This document shows, piece after piece, positions 6,721 to 12,814 of a DNA stretch of 12,814 nt. Each line of letters starts with the position of its first letter. Positions within the stretch are counted from its first letter, which is position 1. The position numbers and the translations under genes are program-made. The notes beneath the pieces were generated by a model that ran no database searches, had not been told where the DNA came from, and worked only from the letters and a program-made list of their open reading frames with translations. Source of the DNA: Desulfuromonadaceae bacterium UBA6124 (GTDB lineage: Bacteria; Desulfobacterota; Desulfuromonadia; Desulfuromonadales; Trichloromonadaceae); the NCBI GenBank assembly GCA_002423365.1, contig DIVU01000128.1, positions 4,554-17,367 of the forward strand. The letters are read 5' to 3'.

Positions 6721-6753
6721 GAAGGCAACCGAAGACATTCCGAGGAGTACGCC

Positions 6754-7749
6754 ATGCCCCACACAGCCTTGATTATCGACCCTTCTCCGGCAGCCCGCAA
6801 GACTTTTGCACGTCTAACGGCAACCCTGGGCCTCTTTGACGACCTGCTCTTCAGCGGCAATCGTGCGGAAACCGAAGACCAGCTGCGCCAACAGCCGGTA
6901 GAGATGATCTTCTGCGGCTGGCGTTCCGAAACGGTGGAAGCGCAATGCGACCTCCTCGACAGCCTCGGGCAGAGTGAGGCCTGGGCCGACATTCCCGTCT
7001 TCGCCTTCGCCGACGAAGAGAACCTGGCGGAAAAGATTCTGGCCCTGAACCACGGCGCCACCGATTATCAATCCTGCCGCGGGGACAAGCGCGAACTCGA
7101 AGCCCGCATCCGCCGGCAACTGCGCCAGCAGGAGCGGACCCGGAAACTGCGCGCCGAAAAAGAACTGCTCGCTCGCCTCGCCCGCACCGACGCCTTGACC
7201 GGACTGCACAACCGGGCCCAGCTCGATGCCTCCCTGGAGATCGAACTTTCCCGCAGCCGTCGCAGCCGCAGCCCGCTGTCGTTGCTGATGATCGACCTCG
7301 ACCACTTCAAGCGCATCAACGACGGCCATGGGCACGCCGTCGGCGACCGGGTACTGCGCGCCGTCGCCGAAACCCTGGGGCAAATCACCCGCTGTTCCGA
7401 TCTGGTCTGCCGCTACGGCGGCGAGGAATTCGCCGTGATCCTGCCGGACACCACCCCCGCCAACGCCTACGCCGTCGCCGAAAAAATCCGGCTGTCGCTC
7501 ATGGCTTTGAATATGCGCGAGGGACAGGCGACCATCCCGGTCACCGCCAGCATCGGCATCAGCGGCACCCGGCCGGAAGGCCTGACCCAAGCAGCCGAAC
7601 TGCTCCGCGAAGCCGACCAGGCCATGTATCTGAGCAAACAGCGAGGGCGCAACCGCACAGAAATGTTCCGCCCGCTCCGCCCGGCCAAGCCGGGAAAACC
7701 TCTGCGCCCGTACCTCGCCTATCCCCGCTCCGCCGTGGCCTTTGCCTGA
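6754..7749 (+). CDS. Diguanylate cyclase with degenerate N-terminal receiver
   Basis: A 331-residue cytoplasmic protein, ATG preceded by GAGGAG. Residues 1-125 have a receiver-like fold pattern: ALIIDPS with D9, and later strands FAF and a GATDY turn. The phospho-acceptor position in MIFCGW is G55 instead of Asp, and the KP motif is not evident, so this domain probably does not accept phosphate. A basic, coiled linker (about 126-150) leads to the GGDEF domain (about 153-318). That domain has DALTGLHNRAQLD, MIDLDHFKRINDGHGHAVGD, the active site GGEEF at 222-226, and the inhibitory I-site RCSD (213-216) five residues upstream. The cyclase should make c-di-GMP from two GTP and be product-inhibited. 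The C-terminal tail is Pro/Arg-rich. It lies divergent from the FlhB-like gene and is followed by its own terminator. Activity is predicted from intact motifs; the input signal is unknown. Confidence 0.94.
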   Translation: MPHTALIIDPSPAARKTFARLTATLGLFDDLLFSGNRAETEDQLRQQPVEMIFCGWRSETVEAQCDLLDSLGQSEAWADIPVFAFADEENLAEKILALNHGATDYQSCRGDKRELEARIRRQLRQQERTRKLRAEKELLARLARTDALTGLHNRAQLDASLEIELSRSRRSRSPLSLLMIDLDHFKRINDGHGHAVGDRVLRAVAETLGQITRCSDLVCRYGGEEFAVILPDTTPANAYAVAEKIRLSLMALNMREGQATIPVTASIGISGTRPEGLTQAAELLREADQAMYLSKQRGRNRTEMFRPLRPAKPGKPLRPYLAYPRSAVAFA

Positions 7750-7769
7750 ACAAGGCCAACCGATAAGAA

Positions 7770-7798
7770 AAAAGCGCCGGCGAACAACCGGCGCTTTT
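7770..7798 (+). terminator. Intrinsic terminator after the GGDEF gene
   Basis: Arms 7770-7780 (AAAAGCGCCGG) and 7788-7798 (CCGGCGCTTTT) form an 11-bp perfect stem with a seven-base loop and T-tract, 20 bases past the stop codon. Flanking A and T runs would let it work in either direction. Confidence 0.88.
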
Positions 7799-7823
7799 CA
7801 TATCTTATCCAAAAAAACAATTT

Positions 7824-7960
7824 CACCACCGAGGGCACAGAGAACACAGAGTGAAATCAGTGAGTTAACACATCAAGAAGAGAAGAGAAATCTAATCTGT
7901 TAGGCAAGGTTTCTCATAGGATTTTTTGGCTTCTCTGCGACCTCTGTGACTCAGTGGTCG
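7824..7960. repeat. Imperfect inverted-repeat element of CACAGAG type, MITE-like dispersed repeat
   Basis: The left arm, near 7825-7851, reads ACCACCGAGGGCACAGAG then ..CACAGAG. The reverse complement of the right arm (about 7958-7933) reads ACCACTGAGTCACAGAG then ..CGCAGAG. I count about 21 matching positions of 26 with one gap. The interior is AT-richer than the neighbours, with no ORF, and includes an AGAAGAGAAGAG purine run. Sequences of this style (CACAGAG/CACGGAG words near convergent gene ends) are recalled as multi-copy intergenic elements in many bacteria. I cannot check copy number here. It separates the convergent GGDEF and PilZ genes, and covers most of the gene-free span 7799-7980. 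Confidence 0.6.
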
Positions 7961-7980
7961 TCAAGAACCATTCTTAGAAA

Positions 7981-8670
7981 TCATTTTTCCGGCGGGCGCG
8001 GCTTCAGTAACGACCCGAGAAACTCCACCCGCTCGCACATCTTGCGGAACTTGAGGCCCAGACAGAACTCGGAGAGACGATTGAGCTGCTCCGGCGCCAG
8101 TTCGGTGAACTTCACCACCACCTCATGCCCCTGCCCTTCCTTCCGCCAAACCCCGACCACCCTACCGCTCGCCGCGACGGGAGCCTCCCCCGCCCCCGGC
8201 AGGCCGATTTCCACGGCCAGCATCTGCCCCAACTCCAGAGGCGCCGCCGTGGTGAAGCGCATGCCGCCGTTGCTGAGATTCACCTCCAGAGACTCCCCCG
8301 CCGTCGGCGGAGTTCCGGCGAGCGGCCAGAAACGCAGGCCGACCCGGGTGTCGACCCGGAAATGATGGCGAGTATCGCCGTGACTGCTTCCCCCCTCGAT
8401 CCGCAAGCGCAGGAGATGTTCATCGAGCACCTTCTCGACCCGCGCCTGGATGGAAAAAGTCGACAGCCCCGCCTCGCAGAAGACCCGGAGAAGGGGCTCC
8501 GCGGCGAGGGGAATATCGGCAAGCTCGCCGGGGAGGAAACGAGCTTCGAGCCGGTCGGGGGGCAGGAAGCGGATCGCGCCCTCCAGCGTGCGCTCCCCCT
8601 CCGCAGTCGGCAAAGCGATCCGGGCAACGCGAAAATCCTCCAGCAATGCCAGCACATCCGGCGAAAACAT
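7981..8670 (-). CDS. PilZ domain protein, YcgR-like N-terminal domain (first of three by coordinate)
   Basis: A 229-residue protein. Residues 1-95 form a beta-rich N-terminal domain like that of YcgR/flagellar-brake proteins. The PilZ domain (about 100-215) shows the c-di-GMP binding motifs RHHFR (R101, R105) and NLSNGG (N131, S133, G136), both complete. A C-terminal helix FCLGLKFRKMCERVEFL follows, a diverged version of the one in its two neighbours. PilZ proteins bind c-di-GMP and pass the signal to a partner, often the flagellar motor, a polysaccharide synthase or a pilus motor; the partner is unknown here. Start at 8670 with GAGGT upstream. It begins 30 bases after the stop of the next PilZ gene, so the two are probably co-transcribed. 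No clear terminator follows; the inverted-repeat element lies immediately downstream. Confidence 0.92.
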   Translation of the reverse strand: MFSPDVLALLEDFRVARIALPTAEGERTLEGAIRFLPPDRLEARFLPGELADIPLAAEPLLRVFCEAGLSTFSIQARVEKVLDEHLLRLRIEGGSSHGDTRHHFRVDTRVGLRFWPLAGTPPTAGESLEVNLSNGGMRFTTAAPLELGQMLAVEIGLPGAGEAPVAASGRVVGVWRKEGQGHEVVVKFTELAPEQLNRLSEFCLGLKFRKMCERVEFLGSLLKPRPPEK

Positions 8671-8700
8671 GGCTTACCTCATCCGGCCATTGGAACCCAT

Positions 8701-9363
8701 TCAACGCACCTTGACCCGCATGCGCAGCTGCTTGCGCTGCTCGGCCAGGCAGAAACGGATAATTTTGTCCTGCTCGGTCTCTTCGATCTCCACCAGCTCG
8801 AGAGAAACCTGCTGGGCGCCCTCCCCCTGATCGACCAGACGCACCACGCGCCCAACCCCCTGGGCTACCTCGCCGTCGACCTCCGGCAGCCTCAATTCCA
8901 GGCCGAGCAACTGGCCGATGCGCAAAGGCTGATCGACCTCGAAGCGCAGGCCGTTGCCGCTCAGATTGATCTGCCGGCGTCGCACTTCCTGCTGACCGGG
9001 GGTTTTGCGGTCGACCAGCCAGATTTTGAGAAAGACTTCGGCATCGATGCGGAAAAATTCCCGCTGCTGGGGGCGTTCCTCGACCTTGACCGGCTGCAGG
9101 CGCAAATATTTTTCCCCCAGGGACTCGACCACTTGGGCGTGCAAGAGAAAGACCTGCCCCGACCTGTCGCAGGAGAGCACGGCCTCGACACCGGGGGCGA
9201 GCTCCGCCAGGGTCAACTGATGGGGAAAAAGCTCCAACGCGAAGTCGGCCTCGTCGACCTTGCCGACCTTCCCTTCGAGAAAGACCGAACCCGTGGAGGT
9301 CGGAAGCACTACCTTGACCATGGGTAAGGCCCCCATGTGGGCCAAAAGCTCATCCACGCGCAT
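8701..9363 (-). CDS. PilZ domain protein, YcgR-like N-terminal domain (second)
   Basis: A 220-residue protein when started at MRVDELLAHM (9363), chosen because GGGGAG lies seven bases upstream. The frame is open to 9432, but that extension contains the likely promoter and is not family-like. The N-terminal YcgR-like beta domain (about 1-95) is followed by PilZ with REFFR (R101, R105) and NLSGNG (N133, S135, G138), so c-di-GMP binding should be intact. The C-terminal helix FCLAEQRKQLRMRVKV is almost identical to that of the 155-residue PilZ protein next door. Domain layout, length and motif positions match the following PilZ gene so closely that tandem duplication is likely. It is the first gene of a two-gene PilZ unit. 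Confidence 0.92.
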   Translation of the reverse strand: MRVDELLAHMGALPMVKVVLPTSTGSVFLEGKVGKVDEADFALELFPHQLTLAELAPGVEAVLSCDRSGQVFLLHAQVVESLGEKYLRLQPVKVEERPQQREFFRIDAEVFLKIWLVDRKTPGQQEVRRRQINLSGNGLRFEVDQPLRIGQLLGLELRLPEVDGEVAQGVGRVVRLVDQGEGAQQVSLELVEIEETEQDKIIRFCLAEQRKQLRMRVKVR

Positions 9364-9399
9364 CGTTCTCCCCTTTCCCGGCTGCACTGTTTCCCCTTT

Positions 9400-9427
9400 T
9401 GTATACGGATTTACCGGTGTCGCGCAA
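9400..9427 (-). promoter_or_regulatory. Candidate sigma-70 promoter of the two-gene PilZ unit
   Basis: On the - strand TTGCGC (9427-9422), 16-base spacer, then TATACA (9405-9400), about 37 bases before the start codon at 9363. The -35 matches three and the -10 four of six consensus bases, so this is only a candidate. The terminator at 9464-9491 just upstream makes a separate promoter here necessary if that terminator is efficient. Confidence 0.4.
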
Positions 9428-9457
9428 CCCATTAGTGCAGAACGCCCCGGTCGCCGG

Positions 9458-9491
9458 AAAAAACATCCCCCCGGTGAGGACCGGAGGGATG
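9458..9491 (-). terminator. Intrinsic terminator after the 155-residue PilZ gene
   Basis: On the - strand, CATCCC.CCGGT (9491-9480, with one mismatch) pairs across a four-base loop with its complement (9475-9464), followed by six T (9463-9458). It is 29 bases past the stop codon and splits the three PilZ genes into two transcription units. Confidence 0.82.
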
Positions 9492-9519
9492 GATGAAATG
9501 TTCAAGAAGCCGGAAGCGA

Positions 9520-9987
9520 TTAAGCCATGCGTACCCGCACCCTCTCTCGCAGGGCCTTGCGCTGTTCGGCCAGACAGAAGGCGATAATGCGGTCCTGATC
9601 GCGGGGGGCGAGGGTGTCGAAGGAGAAGGCCGCATGGGGTGCGCCGTTTTCGGCGGTGAAGAGGCGCACCACCTCGGCGAGGCAACGCACCGGCGCCGAC
9701 CGGTCGGGAAGTTCCAGCTCCAGCCAGGCTTTTTCCCCGATCTGCAGAGGCGGGGTGATTTCAAAACTGATGCCGCCGCCGCTGAGATTCACTGCCAGCC
9801 ACTGCCGCTCGGGACTTTGCCGTTCGGCGCGTAGCGGGCGGTAGCGCACCGCGATTTCCGTATCGATGCGAAAGAAAGCGCGCTCGTCGCTGGGCTCGTA
9901 ACCCAGGGTCGGCGTGGTCGCTTCTTCGGTGAAAGCAAAAGAAACTTGCGGGGATTTTTTCGGCAGGATTCTCGGCAGTGCGAACAT
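9520..9987 (-). CDS. Short PilZ domain protein (third)
   Basis: A 155-residue protein that is mostly one PilZ domain, with a roughly 30-residue polar leader in place of the YcgR-type N-terminal domain seen in the next two PilZ genes. The c-di-GMP motifs are complete: RAFFR (R36, R40) and NLSGGG (N67, S69, G72). The C-terminal helix FCLAEQRKALRERVRV matches that of the 8701-9363 protein at nearly every position. ATG at 9987 is preceded by AAGGAG. It is downstream of fliT but separated by a strong terminator, and carries its own sigma-28-like promoter and its own terminator, so it is a single-gene unit. A role as c-di-GMP receptor in motility is inferred from neighbours and promoter; the partner is unknown. 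Confidence 0.92.
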   Translation of the reverse strand: MFALPRILPKKSPQVSFAFTEEATTPTLGYEPSDERAFFRIDTEIAVRYRPLRAERQSPERQWLAVNLSGGGISFEITPPLQIGEKAWLELELPDRSAPVRCLAEVVRLFTAENGAPHAAFSFDTLAPRDQDRIIAFCLAEQRKALRERVRVRMA

Positions 9988-10037
9988 AACAATTCTCCTT
10001 GGTCAAAGCAGAAGCCAAAGATCTCTTCTTGCTTCTC

Positions 10038-10065
10038 TTATCGACCAAGAAGGCGATTTTCTTAA
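10038..10065 (-). promoter_or_regulatory. Candidate sigma-28 (FliA) promoter of the short PilZ gene
   Basis: On the - strand TTAAG (10065-10061), 15 bases, then GTCGATAAG (10045-10037). Box sequence and spacing are the same as in the motif before the GGDEF gene, which has TAAAG. The box ends 50 bases before the start codon. It lies between the fliT terminator and the PilZ ribosome binding site, where a promoter is expected. Confidence 0.55.
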
Positions 10066-10066
10066 G

Positions 10067-10104
10067 AAAAAAAAGCCGGAGCCTGTCGCCGCTCCGGCTT
10101 TTTT
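10067..10104 (-). terminator. Intrinsic terminator of the flaG-fliD-fliS-fliT unit
   Basis: Arms 10069-10082 and 10091-10104 (core GCCGGAGC/GCTCCGGC plus A/T flanks) give a 14-bp perfect stem with an eight-base loop. On the - strand a run of eight T follows. It begins within the stop codon of the fliT-like gene. Confidence 0.9.
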
Positions 10105-10511
10105 CAGTAACTTCCGCTCAACCCCCGCCCGCGACTTTCCTCGGGCAGGCGATAACCGGCCAGGGCGGTCTGGTTGCCCTTGAGTTCGGCCAACTCGGCG
10201 GCTACCAGCGCCTGATGCACCCGCGCCCGCTCCAGCAAAGCCTGGTTGCATTCGGCCGCCCGCTCCAGCAGTTCTCGATATTCCCGCCCCAAGGGGAGCA
10301 AGTGGGCCGGCAGGCCCTGACGGGTCACCTGCGCCATCAGCGCCGCATCGAGTTCCCGCACCTCGGCCTGACAGGCTTCCATCGCCTCGACCCGTTCTTC
10401 GATCCGTTCCCGCTCTCCCCGCGCCAGCGGCCCTTCGAGTGAGACGAAAACCTCCAACAACTCGCGGTACCGCTCCACGGTCCGCCGCAACAGTTCATCC
10501 ACGCTGGTCAT
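10104..10511 (-). CDS. fliT: FliT/FlgN-like flagellar chaperone
   Basis: A 135-residue, almost entirely helical, charged protein (many Glu, Arg, Leu heptads, for example RRTVERYRELLEVFVSLEGP and EYRELLERAAECNQALLERA). FliT/FlgN-type export chaperones are poorly conserved, so the call rests on size, helical pattern and position straight after fliS (15 bases). FliT in enterobacteria binds the FliD cap protein and holds it for export; FlgN serves the hook-filament junction proteins. With fliD and fliS as neighbours, FliT is the more likely role. The ribosome binding site is weak (GGGGGCG), so translation may be coupled to fliS. The C-terminal NQTALAGYR stretch is like the conserved end of FlgN/FliT-type proteins. 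Symbol is tentative. Confidence 0.72.
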   Translation of the reverse strand: MTSVDELLRRTVERYRELLEVFVSLEGPLARGERERIEERVEAMEACQAEVRELDAALMAQVTRQGLPAHLLPLGREYRELLERAAECNQALLERARVHQALVAAELAELKGNQTALAGYRLPEESRGRGLSGSY

Positions 10512-10526
10512 GGCGCCCCCGTCCGG

Positions 10527-10988
10527 TTAGAGGGCGACGGCCAGGGGGCGATATCCCGCGGGCGCCGCCTCATACTTTTTTGCGACGCTCTCGGAGACCT
10601 CGGCGGCCTGCTCGGAACGCACCTTGTCGATGGCATCGAGCCAGGTGTCGCGCAGCCCGCTCAGCATCTCCCGTACCTCGACCAGCTTGCTAGCATCGTC
10701 ATGAATATTCGCCGCCAGCAGGGTACGGATCATATAATCATAAAGCGATTCCAGATTGGCCGCGATCTCACCGCCGATCTCATGATCGAGCGTCGCCGAA
10801 AGTTCCGAAAGAATGGCGATGGCCTTGCTGATGCGTTCGCCGCGATAGGCAATTTTCTTGCTCGTCATGGCCTCTTCGGCCTCGCCGACAAATCGGATTG
10901 CTCCGCTGTAGAGCATGATCAACAGTTGCTCCGGGGAAGCCGTATTGACCTGATTCTCGAAATATTGACTCATATAGGCAGCAGACAT
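10527..10988 (-). CDS. fliS: Flagellin export chaperone FliS
   Basis: A 153-residue helical protein. The N-terminus YMSQYFENQVNTASPEQL and LLIMLYSGAIRFV are the hallmark FliS segments (Y..N.v.taSPe.Li.mLYdgai.f). A middle helix has SELSATLDHEIGGEIAANLESLYDYMI, also diagnostic. FliS binds the C-terminal disordered region of flagellin, blocks premature polymerisation in the cytosol and delivers it to the export gate. Start at 10988 with a strong AAGGAGGT. The stop is 15 bases before fliT, and fliD ends 20 bases upstream, so the gene sits in a single operon. It is about 15-20 residues longer than usual at the C-terminus (SESVAKKYEAAPAGYRPLAVAL), which is low-complexity. Confidence 0.96.
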   Translation of the reverse strand: MSAAYMSQYFENQVNTASPEQLLIMLYSGAIRFVGEAEEAMTSKKIAYRGERISKAIAILSELSATLDHEIGGEIAANLESLYDYMIRTLLAANIHDDASKLVEVREMLSGLRDTWLDAIDKVRSEQAAEVSESVAKKYEAAPAGYRPLAVAL

Positions 10989-11008
10989 CTTTCGACCTCC
11001 TTGCGATT

Positions 11009-12385
11009 TTACATGTTTGCCCAGATCGCGGCTTGCTGGCTGAAATAATTCCCTTGGGAATTCATCGAGCTGACCAGTTTTTCCATGGCGGAAAACTGGG
11101 CGGTCAACTGTTCCTCGTAAGCCGTCAGGCGTTCTTCCCCGCGCGCAATCTCCTTGTCGAGACTGCGGATGGAGCTTTCAATGATCGACTGCCGGCCGGC
11201 CAGCACACCGGTGGTCGGGCTGGTGAAGCTGGTGAGCGATTCCTTGAGCAAGTCGCCGATCCCCTTGACCGCGAGATCGTCTCCGGACAGCAAACTTTTG
11301 ACTCCCGCCAGGTTATCGCCGATCGCCTTACTCAACTTCGTCGTATCCACAGTCAGGGAGCCGTCCTTCTCGGTCTTGATTCCCAACTGGTAAAGCCCGG
11401 TAGCATCCGTGGTGTTATAGAGCTTCCCCCGTAAGGTCCGCATCACTGCCTGGATTCCACTGTCGTTGTCCAGGGCCTCATCCTTCGAGGCCTTCATCAG
11501 ATCGTTAAAGGCGGTGACGAAATCCTCGATTTTTTTCTGGATGCCCGAATTGTCCGTGGTCACGGTAATGTTCGTGGAGGAAACGGCATTCCAGTCCGGA
11601 GCATCCGGATCGAATCCACTCGTACCCTGCTTGAGATCCAGGGTAACGCCGGGAACCGCCTCGGTCAGAGTGTTGCTGTCGCTCCGGATCGTCACCCCGT
11701 CGACCTGCACGATCGCCTGTCGAGCGGCACTCGATACGGCGGCATCTTTTACTGGAAAGGCGGCGCCGCCGGTCAGATTCGAAGCATCCAAGGTAATGTT
11801 GGCATCCTTGACCGTCTTGCCGGTCAGCACCAGCCGGTAAGGCGTGCCGCTGCCGTCGTTGATGATCGACGCGGTCACGCCGCTATCGGCACTTTTCGTA
11901 TTGATGGCGTCGCGAATGCCTTCGAGGGTGTTGTTGCTTTCATCAATGGTGATATCGACATAACCACTGGGATAAGCAACCGCGTCGAGCCCATCGTGAC
12001 CCAGGCGCAGAGTTCCGGTTCCGAAGGTCGTGGTACTCTTATCCACCACCCCCTGATAAACCGCCTTTTCCACCTGGGCCAACTGTCCGACTTTGACCTG
12101 ATAACTGCCCGGCGTCGCCGAGCTGTAGGCTGTGGCCGAAAGATTGGTTTCGGAACTGGCGGTCGCCTTGTTGGCAAGCAGGTCGCGTCCGGTTTCAAGG
12201 CCATCGACCTTGGCCAACAGGGTGTCCAGCTTGGTGTCGAAGGTCTTCAAGGCGGTGAGCCGGGCATTGGCTTGCGTCTTGCGCTCTTCCATGCGCGTGA
12301 TCGGCGTCCGCTTGACCCCAACCAGCGCCTCGATAATGGCGCTGGTATCCATTCCCGATGCAAGGCCACCCAAGGTTAATCCCAT
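11009..12385 (-). CDS. fliD: Flagellar filament cap protein FliD (hook-associated protein 2)
   Basis: A 458-residue protein, close to the family's usual length (468 in Salmonella). The N-terminal FliD_N block begins LGGLASGMDTSAIIEALVGVKRTPI. The central part is Thr/Ser/Asp-rich as in the exposed cap domains (for example SGVTASIINDGSGTPYRLVLTGKT). The FliD_C block includes DFVTAFNDLMKASKDE and ends with a coiled coil (ESSIRSLDKEIARGEERLTAYEEQL, then a FSAMEKLVSSMNSQ motif). FliD forms the annular cap at the filament tip and inserts flagellin subunits as they exit; it is exported through the flagellar type III apparatus, so no signal peptide is expected. ATG at 12385 has GGGGAGGAA upstream. 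It lies between flaG and fliS, the common order in many bacteria. Confidence 0.97.
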   Translation of the reverse strand: MGLTLGGLASGMDTSAIIEALVGVKRTPITRMEERKTQANARLTALKTFDTKLDTLLAKVDGLETGRDLLANKATASSETNLSATAYSSATPGSYQVKVGQLAQVEKAVYQGVVDKSTTTFGTGTLRLGHDGLDAVAYPSGYVDITIDESNNTLEGIRDAINTKSADSGVTASIINDGSGTPYRLVLTGKTVKDANITLDASNLTGGAAFPVKDAAVSSAARQAIVQVDGVTIRSDSNTLTEAVPGVTLDLKQGTSGFDPDAPDWNAVSSTNITVTTDNSGIQKKIEDFVTAFNDLMKASKDEALDNDSGIQAVMRTLRGKLYNTTDATGLYQLGIKTEKDGSLTVDTTKLSKAIGDNLAGVKSLLSGDDLAVKGIGDLLKESLTSFTSPTTGVLAGRQSIIESSIRSLDKEIARGEERLTAYEEQLTAQFSAMEKLVSSMNSQGNYFSQQAAIWANM

Positions 12386-12414
12386 GATTTCCTCCCCGGA
12401 TTAAGCATCCAACC

Positions 12415-12756
12415 CTAGCCTTTGTCGTCGACCAGCAGGCCGCGATAATTGCGCAGATCCTTGGCCGTCTCCAGCACTTCTTCCGCCGGAATCTGGCGCA
12501 CCAGTTCCTCGGTGTTCCGGTCGTAAATCTTGACCACCAAGGCATGGATATCCTTGTCCATCTCGAAACGGACACTGTGGGTGCCGTTGTCGGTCAGAGC
12601 GGTGATTTTGTCGAGAATCTCTTCCGGCGCGACCTTTTTTTCGTTTTTGGCTTCGGCGGCCGTTGCTCCGGAGCTCCGTTCCCGTTGAACTTTCTCGGGA
12701 GCGGTCGCCTGCTGCTGTACCGTATTGCCCGCGGGTGAAAATGATCCGATTTTCAT
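12415..12756 (-). CDS. flaG: FlaG family flagellar protein
   Basis: A 113-residue protein. The first 45 residues are low-complexity and charged; residues about 48-110 carry the FlaG core. Visible core stretches are RFEMDKDIHALVVKIYDRNTE and then ELVRQIPAEEVLETAKDLR with a GLLVD end. The family is encoded next to fliD in many species and influences filament length in Campylobacter and Vibrio relatives; the mechanism is unknown. ATG at 12756 with GGGAG upstream; 29 bases separate its stop from the fliD start. It appears to be the first gene of the flaG-fliD-fliS-fliT unit, with flagellin probably beyond the right edge. That last point is an inference from usual gene order only. Confidence 0.93.
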   Translation of the reverse strand: MKIGSFSPAGNTVQQQATAPEKVQRERSSGATAAEAKNEKKVAPEEILDKITALTDNGTHSVRFEMDKDIHALVVKIYDRNTEELVRQIPAEEVLETAKDLRNYRGLLVDDKG

Positions 12757-12770
12757 GGCGAAACTCCCTG

Positions 12771-12814
12771 GCCCGGCTTCCTGATCTCAGTATATGCCGG
12801 GCTGAAAAAGCCGG
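12771..12814 (-). promoter_or_regulatory. Right-edge region upstream of flaG with inverted repeat and possible partial terminator
   Basis: GCCCGGC (12771-12777) and GCCGGGC (12796-12802) form an inverted repeat around an 18-base spacer. On the - strand CCGGCTTTTT at 12814-12805 looks like the 3' arm and T-tract of a terminator whose other arm is outside the window, perhaps that of an upstream gene such as flagellin. No confident flaG promoter is seen; TATACT at 12795-12790 on the - strand is a possible -10 box without a good -35. Confidence 0.35.

Noticed and set aside
7760..7767. CCGATAAG as a third sigma-28 -10 box
   Set aside because: The -35 position has CTTT instead of TAAA, and only a terminator and a repeat lie downstream on that strand.
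7824..7960. CRISPR array or insertion sequence remnant
   Set aside because: Only two inverted arms, no regularly spaced direct repeats, no cas or transposase sequence.
8125..9327. 400-codon + strand open frame opposite the PilZ genes
   Set aside because: Antisense of two PilZ genes with intact c-di-GMP motifs; no family features of its own.
9364..9432. N-terminal extension of the second PilZ protein by 23 residues
   Set aside because: The sequence overlaps the candidate promoter and looks non-coding; the Met at 9363 has GGGGAG and fits the YcgR-like domain start.
10038..10065. Reading TTAAG...GTCGATAAG as an ordinary sigma-70 promoter
   Set aside because: No TTGACA-like -35 at 16-18 bases; the sigma-28 reading fits better and is repeated at 6693-6721. 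It stays possible but is less likely.

Overview
The window (about 60% G+C) looks like a chromosomal piece of a Gram-negative, flagellated, facultative or microaerotolerant anaerobe. The best guess is a member of the Desulfuromonadales (Geobacter/Desulfuromonas/Pelobacter relatives). This rests on protein style: a DUF4492-CydA-CydB module with the divergent CydB type, a stand-alone FlhB C-terminal-like protein, PAS/Cache kinases, and several PilZ proteins beside a fliD-fliS-fliT cluster. No rRNA or other marker fixes the lineage.

Left arm (+ strand, 1-3526): an Rrf2-family regulator missing only its first few codons is followed by a DUF4492 membrane protein, cydA, cydB and a 30-residue single-span membrane peptide. 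Together they form a cytochrome bd-type quinol oxidase operon. It ends in a perfect 19-bp hairpin that it shares with the convergent cold-shock gene. The Rrf2 protein keeps four cysteines, so it may be an Fe-S sensor of NO, O2 or redox state controlling the oxidase.

Middle (3547-6601, - strand): a stand-alone FlhB/EscU C-terminal-like protein, then a large membrane histidine kinase (double Cache, PAS, HisKA, HATPase), then a CspA-like protein behind a 234-base leader with a hairpin followed by nine U. A divergent + strand gene (6754-7749) encodes a diguanylate cyclase with a degenerate receiver domain and ends in its own terminator.

7800-7980 is an AT-richer gap with an imperfect inverted-repeat element built on CACAGAG-type words, probably a dispersed MITE-like or intergenic repeat.

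Right arm (7981-12756, all - strand), in transcription order: flaG, fliD, fliS, a fliT-like chaperone, a terminator, then three PilZ proteins in two transcription units. The genes connect flagellar filament assembly (FlaG, FliD cap, FliS and FliT chaperones) with cyclic-di-GMP production (GGDEF) and sensing (PilZ x3). Two near-identical sigma-28-like promoter motifs, one before the GGDEF gene and one before the first PilZ gene, suggest the c-di-GMP genes are co-regulated with late flagellar genes. No gene-free stretch exceeds 300 bases; the longest are 3748-3981 and 7750-7980. No tRNA, rRNA, CRISPR array, transposase or phage gene was seen.
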